A stretch of 64,000 nt of DNA from Novosphingobium percolationis. GTDB taxonomy: Bacteria; Pseudomonadota; Alphaproteobacteria; Sphingomonadales; Sphingomonadaceae. Below, one piece after another: positions 34,958 through 42,939 of this stretch (its first letter is position 1; the number at the start of each line of letters is the position of its first letter). The position numbers were made by a program, and so were the translations under genes. Location of the stretch: contig NZ_JAILYM010000002.1 in the NCBI RefSeq assembly GCF_020179425.1, positions 1 through 64,000 of the forward strand. The letters run 5' to 3'. The notes beneath the pieces are model-generated. The model was not told the DNA's origin. It did not search any database and saw only the letters and a list, made by a program, of their open reading frames with translations.

Positions 34958-35575
34958 TCAGGGCCGGGCGATGCCCTTGCCGAGGATGTCGGCGGCGATG
35001 GTGGCGATGCGGTCGGGGTCTTCGTCGTCCCACACGGCGTAGCGCATGCCCAGGAACACGTTCATGCCCATGATGGCCCAGGCGTGCGCTTCTTCCAGAT
35101 CGTCGCGCAATTCGCCGCGCGTGATGCCTGCCTCCAGTCGGTCAAGGATGCGGCGCGCGGTCGAGCGGTAGTGTTCGCGGTAGCTTTCGGGATCGACGAA
35201 CTTGGCCTCGTCGATGATCTGGTAGATTTCCTTGTGCGCGGCGGCGAAGCGCAGGAAGCCTGACAGCGCGACCCTTTCCTGTTCAAGCGCGGGGCGAACG
35301 TCCTCCTGCCGCTGGCGCGCGGCTTCGCGCACGCGGGCGCTGAGATCGCCGACGAGCGCACGGAAGATCGCCTCTTTCGAATCGAAGTAGGTGTAGAAGC
35401 TGCCGAGCGCGGTGCCGGCCCGGGTGGTGATGCCGTTGATCGAGGCTTCGTGGAAGCCTTTCTCGCCGAACTCAATTTCGGCTGCATTCAACAGCTTGCG
35501 CAAGGTCTGGCGACCGCGCTCGGTGCGCGGGGCCTTGGCCGTGGGGGCCTGTGGGAGCGCGGGATCTGTGGTCAT
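34958..35575 (-). CDS. TetR-family transcriptional regulator
   Basis: The product is 205 aa from ATG 35575. The HTH is in EASINGITTRAGTALGSFYTYFDSKEAIFRALV, with the TYFDSKE motif of TetR helices. The C-terminal part is helical with no catalytic residues. It is divergent from a TonB receptor, and the 107-base gap contains a perfect 8-bp-arm palindrome (35619-35640), the probable operator. Repressor of the receptor, the hydrolase and the MFS genes is the likely role. Confidence 0.92.
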   Translation of the reverse strand: MTTDPALPQAPTAKAPRTERGRQTLRKLLNAAEIEFGEKGFHEASINGITTRAGTALGSFYTYFDSKEAIFRALVGDLSARVREAARQRQEDVRPALEQERVALSGFLRFAAAHKEIYQIIDEAKFVDPESYREHYRSTARRILDRLEAGITRGELRDDLEEAHAWAIMGMNVFLGMRYAVWDDEDPDRIATIAADILGKGIARP

Positions 35576-35618
35576 CGCGCAACAGCTAGACACGATTGGA
35601 GGCCGTGGCAAATCCTTG

Positions 35619-35640
35619 AAGTTGAAAAGTGGTTCAACTT
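35619..35640. promoter_or_regulatory. Palindromic TetR operator
   Basis: AAGTTGAA and TTCAACTT form perfect arms around AAGTGG. It is located between the divergent TetR and TonB receptor genes, 42 bases before the receptor start. The size and symmetry are typical of TetR sites. Confidence 0.7.
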
Positions 35641-35682
35641 TCAATAACAGTATCCCCGAGGATTCCACAGGGGAGAGTTTCG

Positions 35683-38043
35683 ATGTCCAAGGCCCGCCTG
35701 CGCGCGCTCCATGCGTGTCCGTTCGTTCTTGCCTCGCTGATCTGCGCCGCGCCTGCCGCCGCGCAGGAGGCGCAGACCACCTCCGCCAGCGCCGACGTGG
35801 CCGACGAAGGTGGCATTATCGTTACGGCGCGGCGGCGCGAGGAGCGGCTGGTCGACGTGCCGATCGCGGTGACGACGCTGAGCGGCGACCAGCTGGCCAA
35901 GACGGGCGCGCTCGACATTACCGACGTGGCGCAGAGCGCACCCAACGTGACGCTGGAAGTGTCGCGCGGGACCAACTCCACGCTGTCGGCCTTCATCCGC
36001 GGCATCGGCCAGCAGGACCCGGTTTCCGGCTTCGAGCAGGGCGTGGGCATCTATCTCGACGATGTGTACCTCAATCGCCCGCAGGCGGCGGTGCTCGACA
36101 TCTACGAGGTAGAGCGCGTGGAAGTGCTGCGCGGGCCGCAGGGCACGCTTTATGGGCGCAACACCATCGGCGGCGCGGTCAAGTACGTGACCAAGCAGCT
36201 GCCGCAGGACTTCTCGCTGAAGCTGCGCGGCACTTATGGCACGTATGACCAGGCCGAGGGCGTGCTGACGGTGTCGGCGCCGGTGTCCGACCTGATCCGC
36301 GTGGGCGGATCGGTGGCGCGGCTTTCGCGCGGGGGCTTCGGCAAGAACCTGACGACGGGCCTCGACAACTACAACAAGGACGTGTGGGCCGGGCGCGGCA
36401 CGGTGGAGATCGGCGGCTATGGCCAGCCGGTGCTGGTGCGCATTTCGGGCGACTATACCCGCGACAAGAGCAACCCGCGCGGCGGGCACCGCATCATCCC
36501 CGGCCAGCTTTCGGGCGCGCCGGTGCTGAAGGACGTGTTCGACAGCAAGGGCGGGCTGAACGATCCGAAGCAGGACGTGAAGGCCTATGGCCTGTCGATG
36601 AACGTGACCGCCGAACTGACCGACGCGCTGACGCTGCGGTCGATCAGCGCCTGGCGCAAGGACGACAGCGCCTCGCCGATCGACTTCGACGCGCTGCCCG
36701 CGGTCGATCTCGACGTGCCCGCGTTCTACCGCAACGAGCAGGTGAGCGAGGAAGTGCAGCTGCTGTGGGACAACGGCGGCGCGATCAACGCGATCGTGGG
36801 CGGATACTACCTGACCGCCAAGGCCGACACGCAGTTCGACGTGCGCCTGTTCACCTCGTTCGCGGGGCTGACCGCCTTCACCGAGGCCAATGTCGATACC
36901 GACACCTGGGCGGTATTCGGCGAAGTGAACGTGGACTTCACCAAGCAGCTGAGCCTGACGCTGGGCGGGCGCTATACCTGGGACGAGCGCCAGGCGAAGA
37001 TCCTGCGTCAGAACTACCTGGGCGGCGGTTCGCCCGTGTTCGGCGGCCTTGGCGTGCCGTTCGGGGCGGCCAGCACCGACTTCAGCGGCCGGGCGAGCTA
37101 CACCAAGTTCACCCCGCGCGTGTCGCTGAGCTTCAAGCCGACGAGCGATCACAACGTCTATGCAAGCTTCAGCCAGGGCTTCAAGGGCGGCGGGTTCGAT
37201 CCGCGCGGCGTGGGCGTGAACGCGCCCGACAGCAATGGCGACGGCGTGCGTTCGGACGCCGAGATTGCCCGCTATCTGAGCTTCCGCCCGGAATCGGTCG
37301 ACAGCTACGAAGTGGGCTACAAGGGCAACCTGTGGAACGGTGCGCTGTTCGTCGCCTTCGCCGCGTTCCGCATGGACTACAAGGATGTGCAGATCCCCGG
37401 CTCGGCGGGCTGCACCGTGGGCGGGGTTTCCACCTTCTGCGGGATCATCACCAACGCGGGCAAGGCGCGGTTGCAGGGGCTGGAGCTGGAAGCCAACGCG
37501 CGGCTGGGTCGCGACCTGATCGGCGCGGGCGACACGCTGCGCCTGTCGGGCTCGCTCGGCTACATCGACGCCAAGTACCGCGAATACGTGACGCAGATCG
37601 CCGGCAAGGGGCCGGTCGACGTGGCGAAGTACCGCAAGGTGCAGAACACGCCCGAGTTCACCGGCAACGCCACGCTGGCCTATGCGACGCCGCTGGGCGA
37701 GGGTGACCTGTCGCTGTCGACCACGTATTCGTATCGGTCGAAGACCTACCAGTTCGAGGTGCCCAATCCCTACATCGACCAGAAGGGTTACGGGCTGTGG
37801 GATGCGAGCGTGGTCTATACCGCGCCGGGCGGGCGCTGGAGCCTTGGGGTCCATGGCAAGAACCTGCTCGACAAGCACTACAAGACGTCTGGCTACACCT
37901 TCATCGCCGCCAACCCCGAGACCGGCGAGATCCTGAAGCGGCCCGACGGTTCGCTGATCCCGACGCTGGGCAAGGAAGGCACGCTGACCGCGTTCTATGG
38001 CAACCCGCGCCAGGTGTTCGTGAGTGCGACGCTGAAGTTCTGA
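35683..38043 (+). CDS. TonB-dependent outer-membrane receptor
   Basis: The product is 786 aa from ATG 35683 after GGGGAGAG. The signal peptide ends at AAAQEAQ (about residue 28), followed by the TonB-box-type GGIIVTARRREERL. The plug carries RGIGQQDPVSGFEQG and VLRGPQGTLYGRNTIGGA, the normal GRNTxGGA form. The barrel ends in SATLKF. It belongs to the divergent TetR locus and probably feeds the alpha/beta hydrolase and the MFS permease behind it. Confidence 0.95.
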   Translation: MSKARLRALHACPFVLASLICAAPAAAQEAQTTSASADVADEGGIIVTARRREERLVDVPIAVTTLSGDQLAKTGALDITDVAQSAPNVTLEVSRGTNSTLSAFIRGIGQQDPVSGFEQGVGIYLDDVYLNRPQAAVLDIYEVERVEVLRGPQGTLYGRNTIGGAVKYVTKQLPQDFSLKLRGTYGTYDQAEGVLTVSAPVSDLIRVGGSVARLSRGGFGKNLTTGLDNYNKDVWAGRGTVEIGGYGQPVLVRISGDYTRDKSNPRGGHRIIPGQLSGAPVLKDVFDSKGGLNDPKQDVKAYGLSMNVTAELTDALTLRSISAWRKDDSASPIDFDALPAVDLDVPAFYRNEQVSEEVQLLWDNGGAINAIVGGYYLTAKADTQFDVRLFTSFAGLTAFTEANVDTDTWAVFGEVNVDFTKQLSLTLGGRYTWDERQAKILRQNYLGGGSPVFGGLGVPFGAASTDFSGRASYTKFTPRVSLSFKPTSDHNVYASFSQGFKGGGFDPRGVGVNAPDSNGDGVRSDAEIARYLSFRPESVDSYEVGYKGNLWNGALFVAFAAFRMDYKDVQIPGSAGCTVGGVSTFCGIITNAGKARLQGLELEANARLGRDLIGAGDTLRLSGSLGYIDAKYREYVTQIAGKGPVDVAKYRKVQNTPEFTGNATLAYATPLGEGDLSLSTTYSYRSKTYQFEVPNPYIDQKGYGLWDASVVYTAPGGRWSLGVHGKNLLDKHYKTSGYTFIAANPETGEILKRPDGSLIPTLGKEGTLTAFYGNPRQVFVSATLKF

Positions 38044-38104
38044 CGCGACGATCTGCCCGAGGGCACGCGGCTCCCTCTCCCTCCGGCCGCCTGCCCAACC
38101 CCAA

Positions 38105-38126
38105 CCCCTCCCGCTTGCGGGAGGGG
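38105..38126. repeat. Dispersed GC hairpin repeat (copy 2)
   Basis: CCCCTCCCGC and GCGGGAGGGG around TT form a second copy of the hairpin at 32310-32331. It lies in the 115-base gap between the TonB receptor and the hydrolase gene, so it may attenuate transcription into the hydrolase gene. Confidence 0.6.
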
Positions 38127-38158
38127 GGAAGGGCATGGCGGGAGGACAGGAGACGATG

Positions 38159-39031
38159 ATGGACTATTCCGTCCACCGCACGCGCAGCGCCTGCGGGCGG
38201 CTGGCGCTGGCCGCGCGGATCTATCCGGGGCCGCCTTCGGGGGGCGTGTCCATGCCGCTGCTGCTGATGCACGGGCTGACGCGCAATGCGGCGGATTTCG
38301 AGCCGCTCGCTGCGCACTTGTCACGCCGCTACCGCCTGATCGTGCCCGACCAGCGCGGGCGGGGGCTGTCGGACCCTGATCCGGAGCCGGACAACTATCG
38401 GCCGGATGTCTATGTGGCGGACATGATGGCGCTGCTGGCCGATCTTGGCGTGGCGCGGGCGGGGCTGATCGGCACGTCGATGGGCGGGCTGATGGCGATG
38501 GTCATGGCCGCCGCGCAGCCGACGCGTTTTCCGACGCTGGTGCTGAACGACGTGGGGCCGGTGCTGGAAGCCGAGGGCATCGCGCGCATCCAGGGCTATG
38601 TCGGGCCTTCGGGCGCGATGGACGACTGGGACGCGGCGGCGCGGGCCTGCGCAGGCGTCAATGGCGAGGCTTTTCCCGATTACGATCACGCGCAATGGCT
38701 GGCTTTCGCACGGCGGACCTGTCGCGAAAGCGCCGAGGGCGTGGTCTTCGCCTATGACCCCGAAATCGCGCGCAGCATCGGTGGCGATGCGCCCGCGACG
38801 GTGCCGCCCGACCTGTGGCCGCTGTGGGATGCGCTCGATGCGCTGCCGGTGCTGGTGGTGCGCGGCGCCTTGTCCGATCTGCTGTCGCGTGAAACCGTCG
38901 AGGCGATGGGCCGTCGCCACAGCGGGCCGTTCGCGCTTGCCGAAGTGCCGCGCGTGGGTCACGCTCCGATTCTCGATGAAAAAGAAGCACTCGACGCGAT
39001 CGAGCGCCACCTTGGGAGAACCGTGACCTGA
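38159..39031 (+). CDS. Alpha/beta hydrolase
   Basis: The product is about 290 aa. ATG 38159 (MDYSVHR) is preferred over ATG 38156 because AGGAG is 6 bases away. HGLTRNAADF (oxyanion hole), DQRGRGLSDPD, the nucleophile elbow GTSMGGLMA (Ser near 109) and the late His in VPRVGHAP are all present, so a full catalytic triad is likely. It may hydrolyse an ester, or a C-C bond as in meta-cleavage product hydrolases. It overlaps the MFS gene by one base. Confidence 0.92.
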   Translation: MDYSVHRTRSACGRLALAARIYPGPPSGGVSMPLLLMHGLTRNAADFEPLAAHLSRRYRLIVPDQRGRGLSDPDPEPDNYRPDVYVADMMALLADLGVARAGLIGTSMGGLMAMVMAAAQPTRFPTLVLNDVGPVLEAEGIARIQGYVGPSGAMDDWDAAARACAGVNGEAFPDYDHAQWLAFARRTCRESAEGVVFAYDPEIARSIGGDAPATVPPDLWPLWDALDALPVLVVRGALSDLLSRETVEAMGRRHSGPFALAEVPRVGHAPILDEKEALDAIERHLGRTVT

Positions 39032-40341
39032 TGCATGCCCCCGCAAGCCCGCCGCAGGCCAGTACGACCACTGCTGCCCTGCCGGCCGTCTCTCTTCCGG
39101 CTAGGCCCGCGCTCGTCCTTGGGATGTTGCTTGCGGTTTACATCCTCAACTTCGTCGACCGGCAGATCCTGTCGATCCTGGCGGGGCCGATCCAGGCTGA
39201 ACTGGGCATCGACGATGCGCGCATGGGCCTCTTGGGCGGGATCGCCTTTGCGCTGCTCTATTCGCTGATGGCGGTGCCGCTGGCGCTCATCGCCGACCGC
39301 ACCAGCCGCACCTGGGTGATCACCGGGGCGCTGGTGGTATGGAGCGCGTTCACCGCGCTGTGCGGCATGGCCGGCAGTTTCTGGACGCTGTTTGCCGCGC
39401 GCGTAGGGGTAGGCGTGGGCGAAGCGGGCGGCGTGGCGCCCTCCTATGCCCTGATCGGCGACTACTTCCCGAGCGAGAAGCGCGCCTCTGCGCTGTCGAT
39501 CTATACGCTGGGCATTCCCATCGGATCGGCGCTGGGGGTGATGGCGGGCGGTTATATCGCCGCCAACATCGACTGGCGCATTGCGTTCTTTGCGGTGGGT
39601 GCGGCGGGCGTGCTGCTGGCGCCGCTGTTCCGCCTGCTGGTCAAGGACGTGCCGCGCCCGGTGATCGCCAGCGCGGATGCCCCCCGGCTGGGGCCGGTGG
39701 CGCGAAAGGTGTTGGCCAAGTCTTCGTTCTGGCTGCTGACCTTCGGCGCGACCGCGAGTTCGATGCTGGGCTATGGCGTGGGCTTCTGGCTGCCGAGCCT
39801 GTTGCAGCGCAGCTATGGCCTCGATCTGGTGGGCACGTCGCAGTTCATCGGCGCGATCCTGCTGCTGGGGGGCGTGACGGGCATGATCGTCGGCGGGCGC
39901 GTGGCCGACCGCGTGGGGCAGGCGGACCGCGCGTGGTATGCCTGGGTGCCCGCGATCGCTTTCGTGGCTGCAGCGCCGCTGTTCATCGCGGGGATCCTCA
40001 ACGACAACGTGTGGATCGCCTTCGTGCTGTTCCTGATCCCGCAGGCGTTTTCCTACGTCTGGCTGGGGCCGGTGTTGAGCGCGATCCAGCACCTGGTGCC
40101 GCCGGCGGAACGCTCGATGGCCAGTTCGCTGTTCCTGCTGATCAACAACCTGATCGGACTTGGCGGCGGGATCTATGCGCTGGGTGCGCTGTCGACTGCG
40201 CTGACGCCGGTCTATGGCGAGGCGGCGCTGCGCATGTCGATGCTGTTCGCGATGAGCCTGTTCGGCGTGGCCGCGCTGTTCCTGGCCTTTGCTGGACCGT
40301 TCCTGCGGCGCGACTGGGTGGACGAACCGGCGGCGCATTGA
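39031..40341 (+). CDS. MFS permease (spinster-like)
   Basis: The 436-aa product has 12 predicted membrane segments. The MFS loop signature appears as LIADRTSRTWV after segment 2, and FVDRQILSILAGPIQAELGI at the start is typical of the spinster-like sphingomonad permeases found in aromatic and steroid catabolic loci. It is co-translated with the hydrolase (ATGA-type overlap). It likely moves the substrate or a product across the inner membrane. Confidence 0.93.
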   Translation: MHAPASPPQASTTTAALPAVSLPARPALVLGMLLAVYILNFVDRQILSILAGPIQAELGIDDARMGLLGGIAFALLYSLMAVPLALIADRTSRTWVITGALVVWSAFTALCGMAGSFWTLFAARVGVGVGEAGGVAPSYALIGDYFPSEKRASALSIYTLGIPIGSALGVMAGGYIAANIDWRIAFFAVGAAGVLLAPLFRLLVKDVPRPVIASADAPRLGPVARKVLAKSSFWLLTFGATASSMLGYGVGFWLPSLLQRSYGLDLVGTSQFIGAILLLGGVTGMIVGGRVADRVGQADRAWYAWVPAIAFVAAAPLFIAGILNDNVWIAFVLFLIPQAFSYVWLGPVLSAIQHLVPPAERSMASSLFLLINNLIGLGGGIYALGALSTALTPVYGEAALRMSMLFAMSLFGVAALFLAFAGPFLRRDWVDEPAAH

Positions 40342-40365
40342 GCGCTCCCGCCGGGGCGCGCAGGC

Positions 40366-40881
40366 TCAGCCGACCAGCGTCAGCCGTACGGCGGGGGCGC
40401 TGCGGGGGGCCGCATGCGCCCGCGCGAGGGCGTGTCTCCGCGCGATCGCCTGGATGCGGGCCAGCGCCTCGGCAGTCATCATGCCGGTGCCGAACACGTC
40501 GTCGGCACCTGCGCGCAAGGGGGCGATCACGTCGGTGGCCAGCGCATCGGGCAGGACGCCGATGATCGTGGCGCCCGGCAGGCGGGCGCGCAACGCGGCA
40601 ACGGCGGCGGCAAGCGCGGCGACGCTGCGCGCGCGCACGAGCAGCGCGGACGCCGGATCGGCACAATCGCCAGGATCGGCGAGCGGGCGGACGGCGAAGG
40701 TCTGGCCATCGGCGCCGACCAGCGGGGCCGCGCCCGCTTCGTCCTGCGCCGGTGCGCACAGCCACAGTCCTTCGCCCACCACCGCGCCGAGCCGGGCGTG
40801 CGAGGCCGGACGGATCGCGCGGGCCAGCACGCGGCGCGCGTTGGCCGAACTGGCGACGAAGGTGTGCCGCTGGATTTCCAT
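40366..40881 (-). CDS. Stand-alone degenerate receiver-like protein
   Basis: The 171-aa product from ATG 40881 is not clearly a known family. Residues about 100-150 (ATIIGVLPDALATDVIAPLR followed by AGADDVF) match the second half of a response-regulator receiver, where intact ones read IIxLTA...AL-x-AGADDY. The conserved phospho-acceptor Asp, the Thr/Ser switch and the Lys are absent. The same pattern occurs in the winged-helix protein at 45.5 kb (LHAGFDDVIDLA), so the two are related. There is no DNA-binding domain. It lies downstream of the PAS kinase gene. It may be a phosphorylation-independent adaptor. Confidence 0.65.
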   Translation of the reverse strand: MEIQRHTFVASSANARRVLARAIRPASHARLGAVVGEGLWLCAPAQDEAGAAPLVGADGQTFAVRPLADPGDCADPASALLVRARSVAALAAAVAALRARLPGATIIGVLPDALATDVIAPLRAGADDVFGTGMMTAEALARIQAIARRHALARAHAAPRSAPAVRLTLVG

Positions 40882-40990
40882 GATGTTCGACCCACCGTTA
40901 GGACTGCGGACCGGGGTTTGGCCCATCTACGCTGGTAGGCGGCGGGAGTGCGGGCTGTCTGTAACCGGCTTGGCCGGGGGTGTAGTATAT

Positions 40991-41017
40991 ACGTTTATTC
41001 CCTTAGGAATAATACGT
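40991..41017. promoter_or_regulatory. Inverted repeat between the kinase and receiver-like genes
   Basis: ACGTTTATTCC and GGAATAATACGT flank CTTA. The arms match over 11 bases with one inserted base. On the minus strand it lies just after the PAS kinase stop and 110 bases before the receiver-like gene. It could be an operator for that gene or a hairpin ending the kinase transcript. There is no T-tract. Confidence 0.4.
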
Positions 41018-41023
41018 GCGCGT

Positions 41024-42892
41024 TCAGGGCGTGCGCCGCAGCGGCAGGACGATCTTCACCATCGCGCCGGGGCCCTCGCAGGGCACGAAGCGGATCGTGC
41101 CGCCGTGCAGGTCGATGATGTGGCGCACGATCGACAGCCCGAGGCCCATGCCCGGCCGCGCACCGACATTGCCGCCGCGCACGTATTCCCCGAAAAGTCG
41201 CTCGCTGTCCGCCGGATCGACGCCGATGCCGTGGTCGCGCACGCGCACGCGGATCGCGCCGCCCGTGACGTCGCCGTCGATGCGGATGCGCGGCGTGCCG
41301 CTGGCATACTTGACCGCGTTCGACAGCAGGTTGGCGAAGACTTGCTCGATCAGGGCGCGATCCAGATCGATCTGCGGCAGGTGGGGCAGCGCCACCTCGA
41401 TCTGCGCCGCGGGCTGCGTTTCGGCGAAGGCGCGCACGCACGAATCGATCAGGCGGCCAAGATCGGACGGGGCGGGGAAGCAGGCGAGGCCCGGCCGGTT
41501 GCCGCGCCCGCTGTCGAGCGCGGTATCGATGAGGTGCAGCAGGCGCTTGACCGTGGCACGGATGCGGCCGGCCACGTCGCGCACCTGATCGGGGGCGAAT
41601 TGATCGGCGCGGCGTTCGAGACGCTGGGCGTTGCTGTCGATCTGCGCCAGCGGCGAGCGGAACTCGTGCGTGGCGAAAGCCAGCGAGCGCTTCTGCAGTG
41701 CGGTGGTCAGGCGCTCTTCCGACAGCGCGACCTCGAGATCGGCGGCGGTGCGGTAGAGGTCGTCGATGTCGGTGAGGACCGCGACGATCGCGTCCTCGTT
41801 CTCGTAGCGGATGCGCGCGCACGATGCCGCTGCCCAGAACGTGCCGGCATGGCCCTGAAGCTGCACTTGCGCGGTGGTGCGTCGGCCCGAGGCGATGTCG
41901 TCGAACATCGCGCGGTAGCCGCCTTCGGGCGCGGAATCGGGCGCGAACAGGCCGATAGCGGGTTCACCCAGCACGAGCCGGGGGCCAAGCAGGCGGCTGG
42001 CCGACAGGTTGGCGTTGAGCACGCGGCCGGTGGCCGAGGCCACGACGATGGTAGGCGCGACGTTGAGATCGAGCACGGCCTGGAGCGATTCCTCGCTGGC
42101 GGCCAGCTTGTGCCGGATCTGGGTCAGCTGCGAGATGTCCTCCTGGGCGACCAGCCGGGCCGAGCGGCCGGTGGCCGGATCCGTGACCAGCGAGAGCTGG
42201 ATCGCGTGATGCGGCGCGCCCGGCAGCGCGAGCGGCGCGGTGAGGCGCGCGAAGGGGGCGGTCTGCGCGGCGTCGAGCAGGACCGTGGCATCGGCCGGAT
42301 CGGCGAACATTGCGGTGAAATGGTCGCCGTGACCGTCCAGCGCGGTGTCCATCGCGCCGAAGCAGGCCTGCGCGGCGGGGTTGCGCATCAGCACCTCGCC
42401 ACTGCTCGACAACAGCGAGATCATCAGTGGGCTGTGGCGCAGGGCCTCGACCGCGCGCAGTTCGCCCGCGAGCAGGTCGTAAGGCCGGATCGCCTCGATC
42501 TCCACCAGCATGGCGTCTTCGCCGTCCGGGCCGAGGCGCACGCCCGAGCAGTGGCAGACCGCGGTGACGGGTTCCCCCTTGGGGTAGAAGGTCCAGCCCT
42601 CGGTCCGCTCTTCGTTGCGGGCGAAGGCCGCGCGATATTCGTTCAGGCGGATGCTGGTGGACGTGCTCTGATCGCCGAGGTCACGACCGAGCAGTTCCTC
42701 TACCGACGAAGCGTGCCAGAAGTGCAGCGCGGCGGCATTGGCCCAGGCGACGCGCTGCGTGTCGAAGGCGTAGATGTAGAGCGGGCTGGACAGTCCCTGC
42801 AAGGCGCGCAGCGCCTCTGGTCCGAGCGGGCGAAACCCGTCGGCAGCGCCCTTGTCTGCGGCGTGATCGTGGATCGCGCTTTGCGCTGTCAT
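41024..42892 (-). CDS. Cytosolic triple-PAS sensor histidine kinase
   Basis: The product is 622 aa from ATG 42892, with AAGGGG upstream. No membrane segments are seen. Three PAS-like sensor domains can be placed at about 25-135, 150-260 and 275-390. The phospho-acceptor His409 is in THEFRSPLAQID. The catalytic domain keeps the N box (NLLSNAVKYAS), G1 (DHGIGVDP) and G2 (GMGLGLSIVRHI), so this kinase looks active. It is divergent from the membrane sensor gene, 47 bases away, and both probably share a promoter region and pathway. The single-domain receiver at 45.1 kb is a candidate phospho-acceptor. Confidence 0.94.
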   Translation of the reverse strand: MTAQSAIHDHAADKGAADGFRPLGPEALRALQGLSSPLYIYAFDTQRVAWANAAALHFWHASSVEELLGRDLGDQSTSTSIRLNEYRAAFARNEERTEGWTFYPKGEPVTAVCHCSGVRLGPDGEDAMLVEIEAIRPYDLLAGELRAVEALRHSPLMISLLSSSGEVLMRNPAAQACFGAMDTALDGHGDHFTAMFADPADATVLLDAAQTAPFARLTAPLALPGAPHHAIQLSLVTDPATGRSARLVAQEDISQLTQIRHKLAASEESLQAVLDLNVAPTIVVASATGRVLNANLSASRLLGPRLVLGEPAIGLFAPDSAPEGGYRAMFDDIASGRRTTAQVQLQGHAGTFWAAASCARIRYENEDAIVAVLTDIDDLYRTAADLEVALSEERLTTALQKRSLAFATHEFRSPLAQIDSNAQRLERRADQFAPDQVRDVAGRIRATVKRLLHLIDTALDSGRGNRPGLACFPAPSDLGRLIDSCVRAFAETQPAAQIEVALPHLPQIDLDRALIEQVFANLLSNAVKYASGTPRIRIDGDVTGGAIRVRVRDHGIGVDPADSERLFGEYVRGGNVGARPGMGLGLSIVRHIIDLHGGTIRFVPCEGPGAMVKIVLPLRRTP

Positions 42893-42939
42893 TCGCCCCT
42901 TCCAAAACCCCGTGTTAACCGTCTATTACAGCGCCCGAT

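Noticed and set aside
35641..38136. Minus-strand open frame opposite the TonB receptor
   Set aside because: Shadow of a gene with full receptor motifs; no ribosome site or domain.
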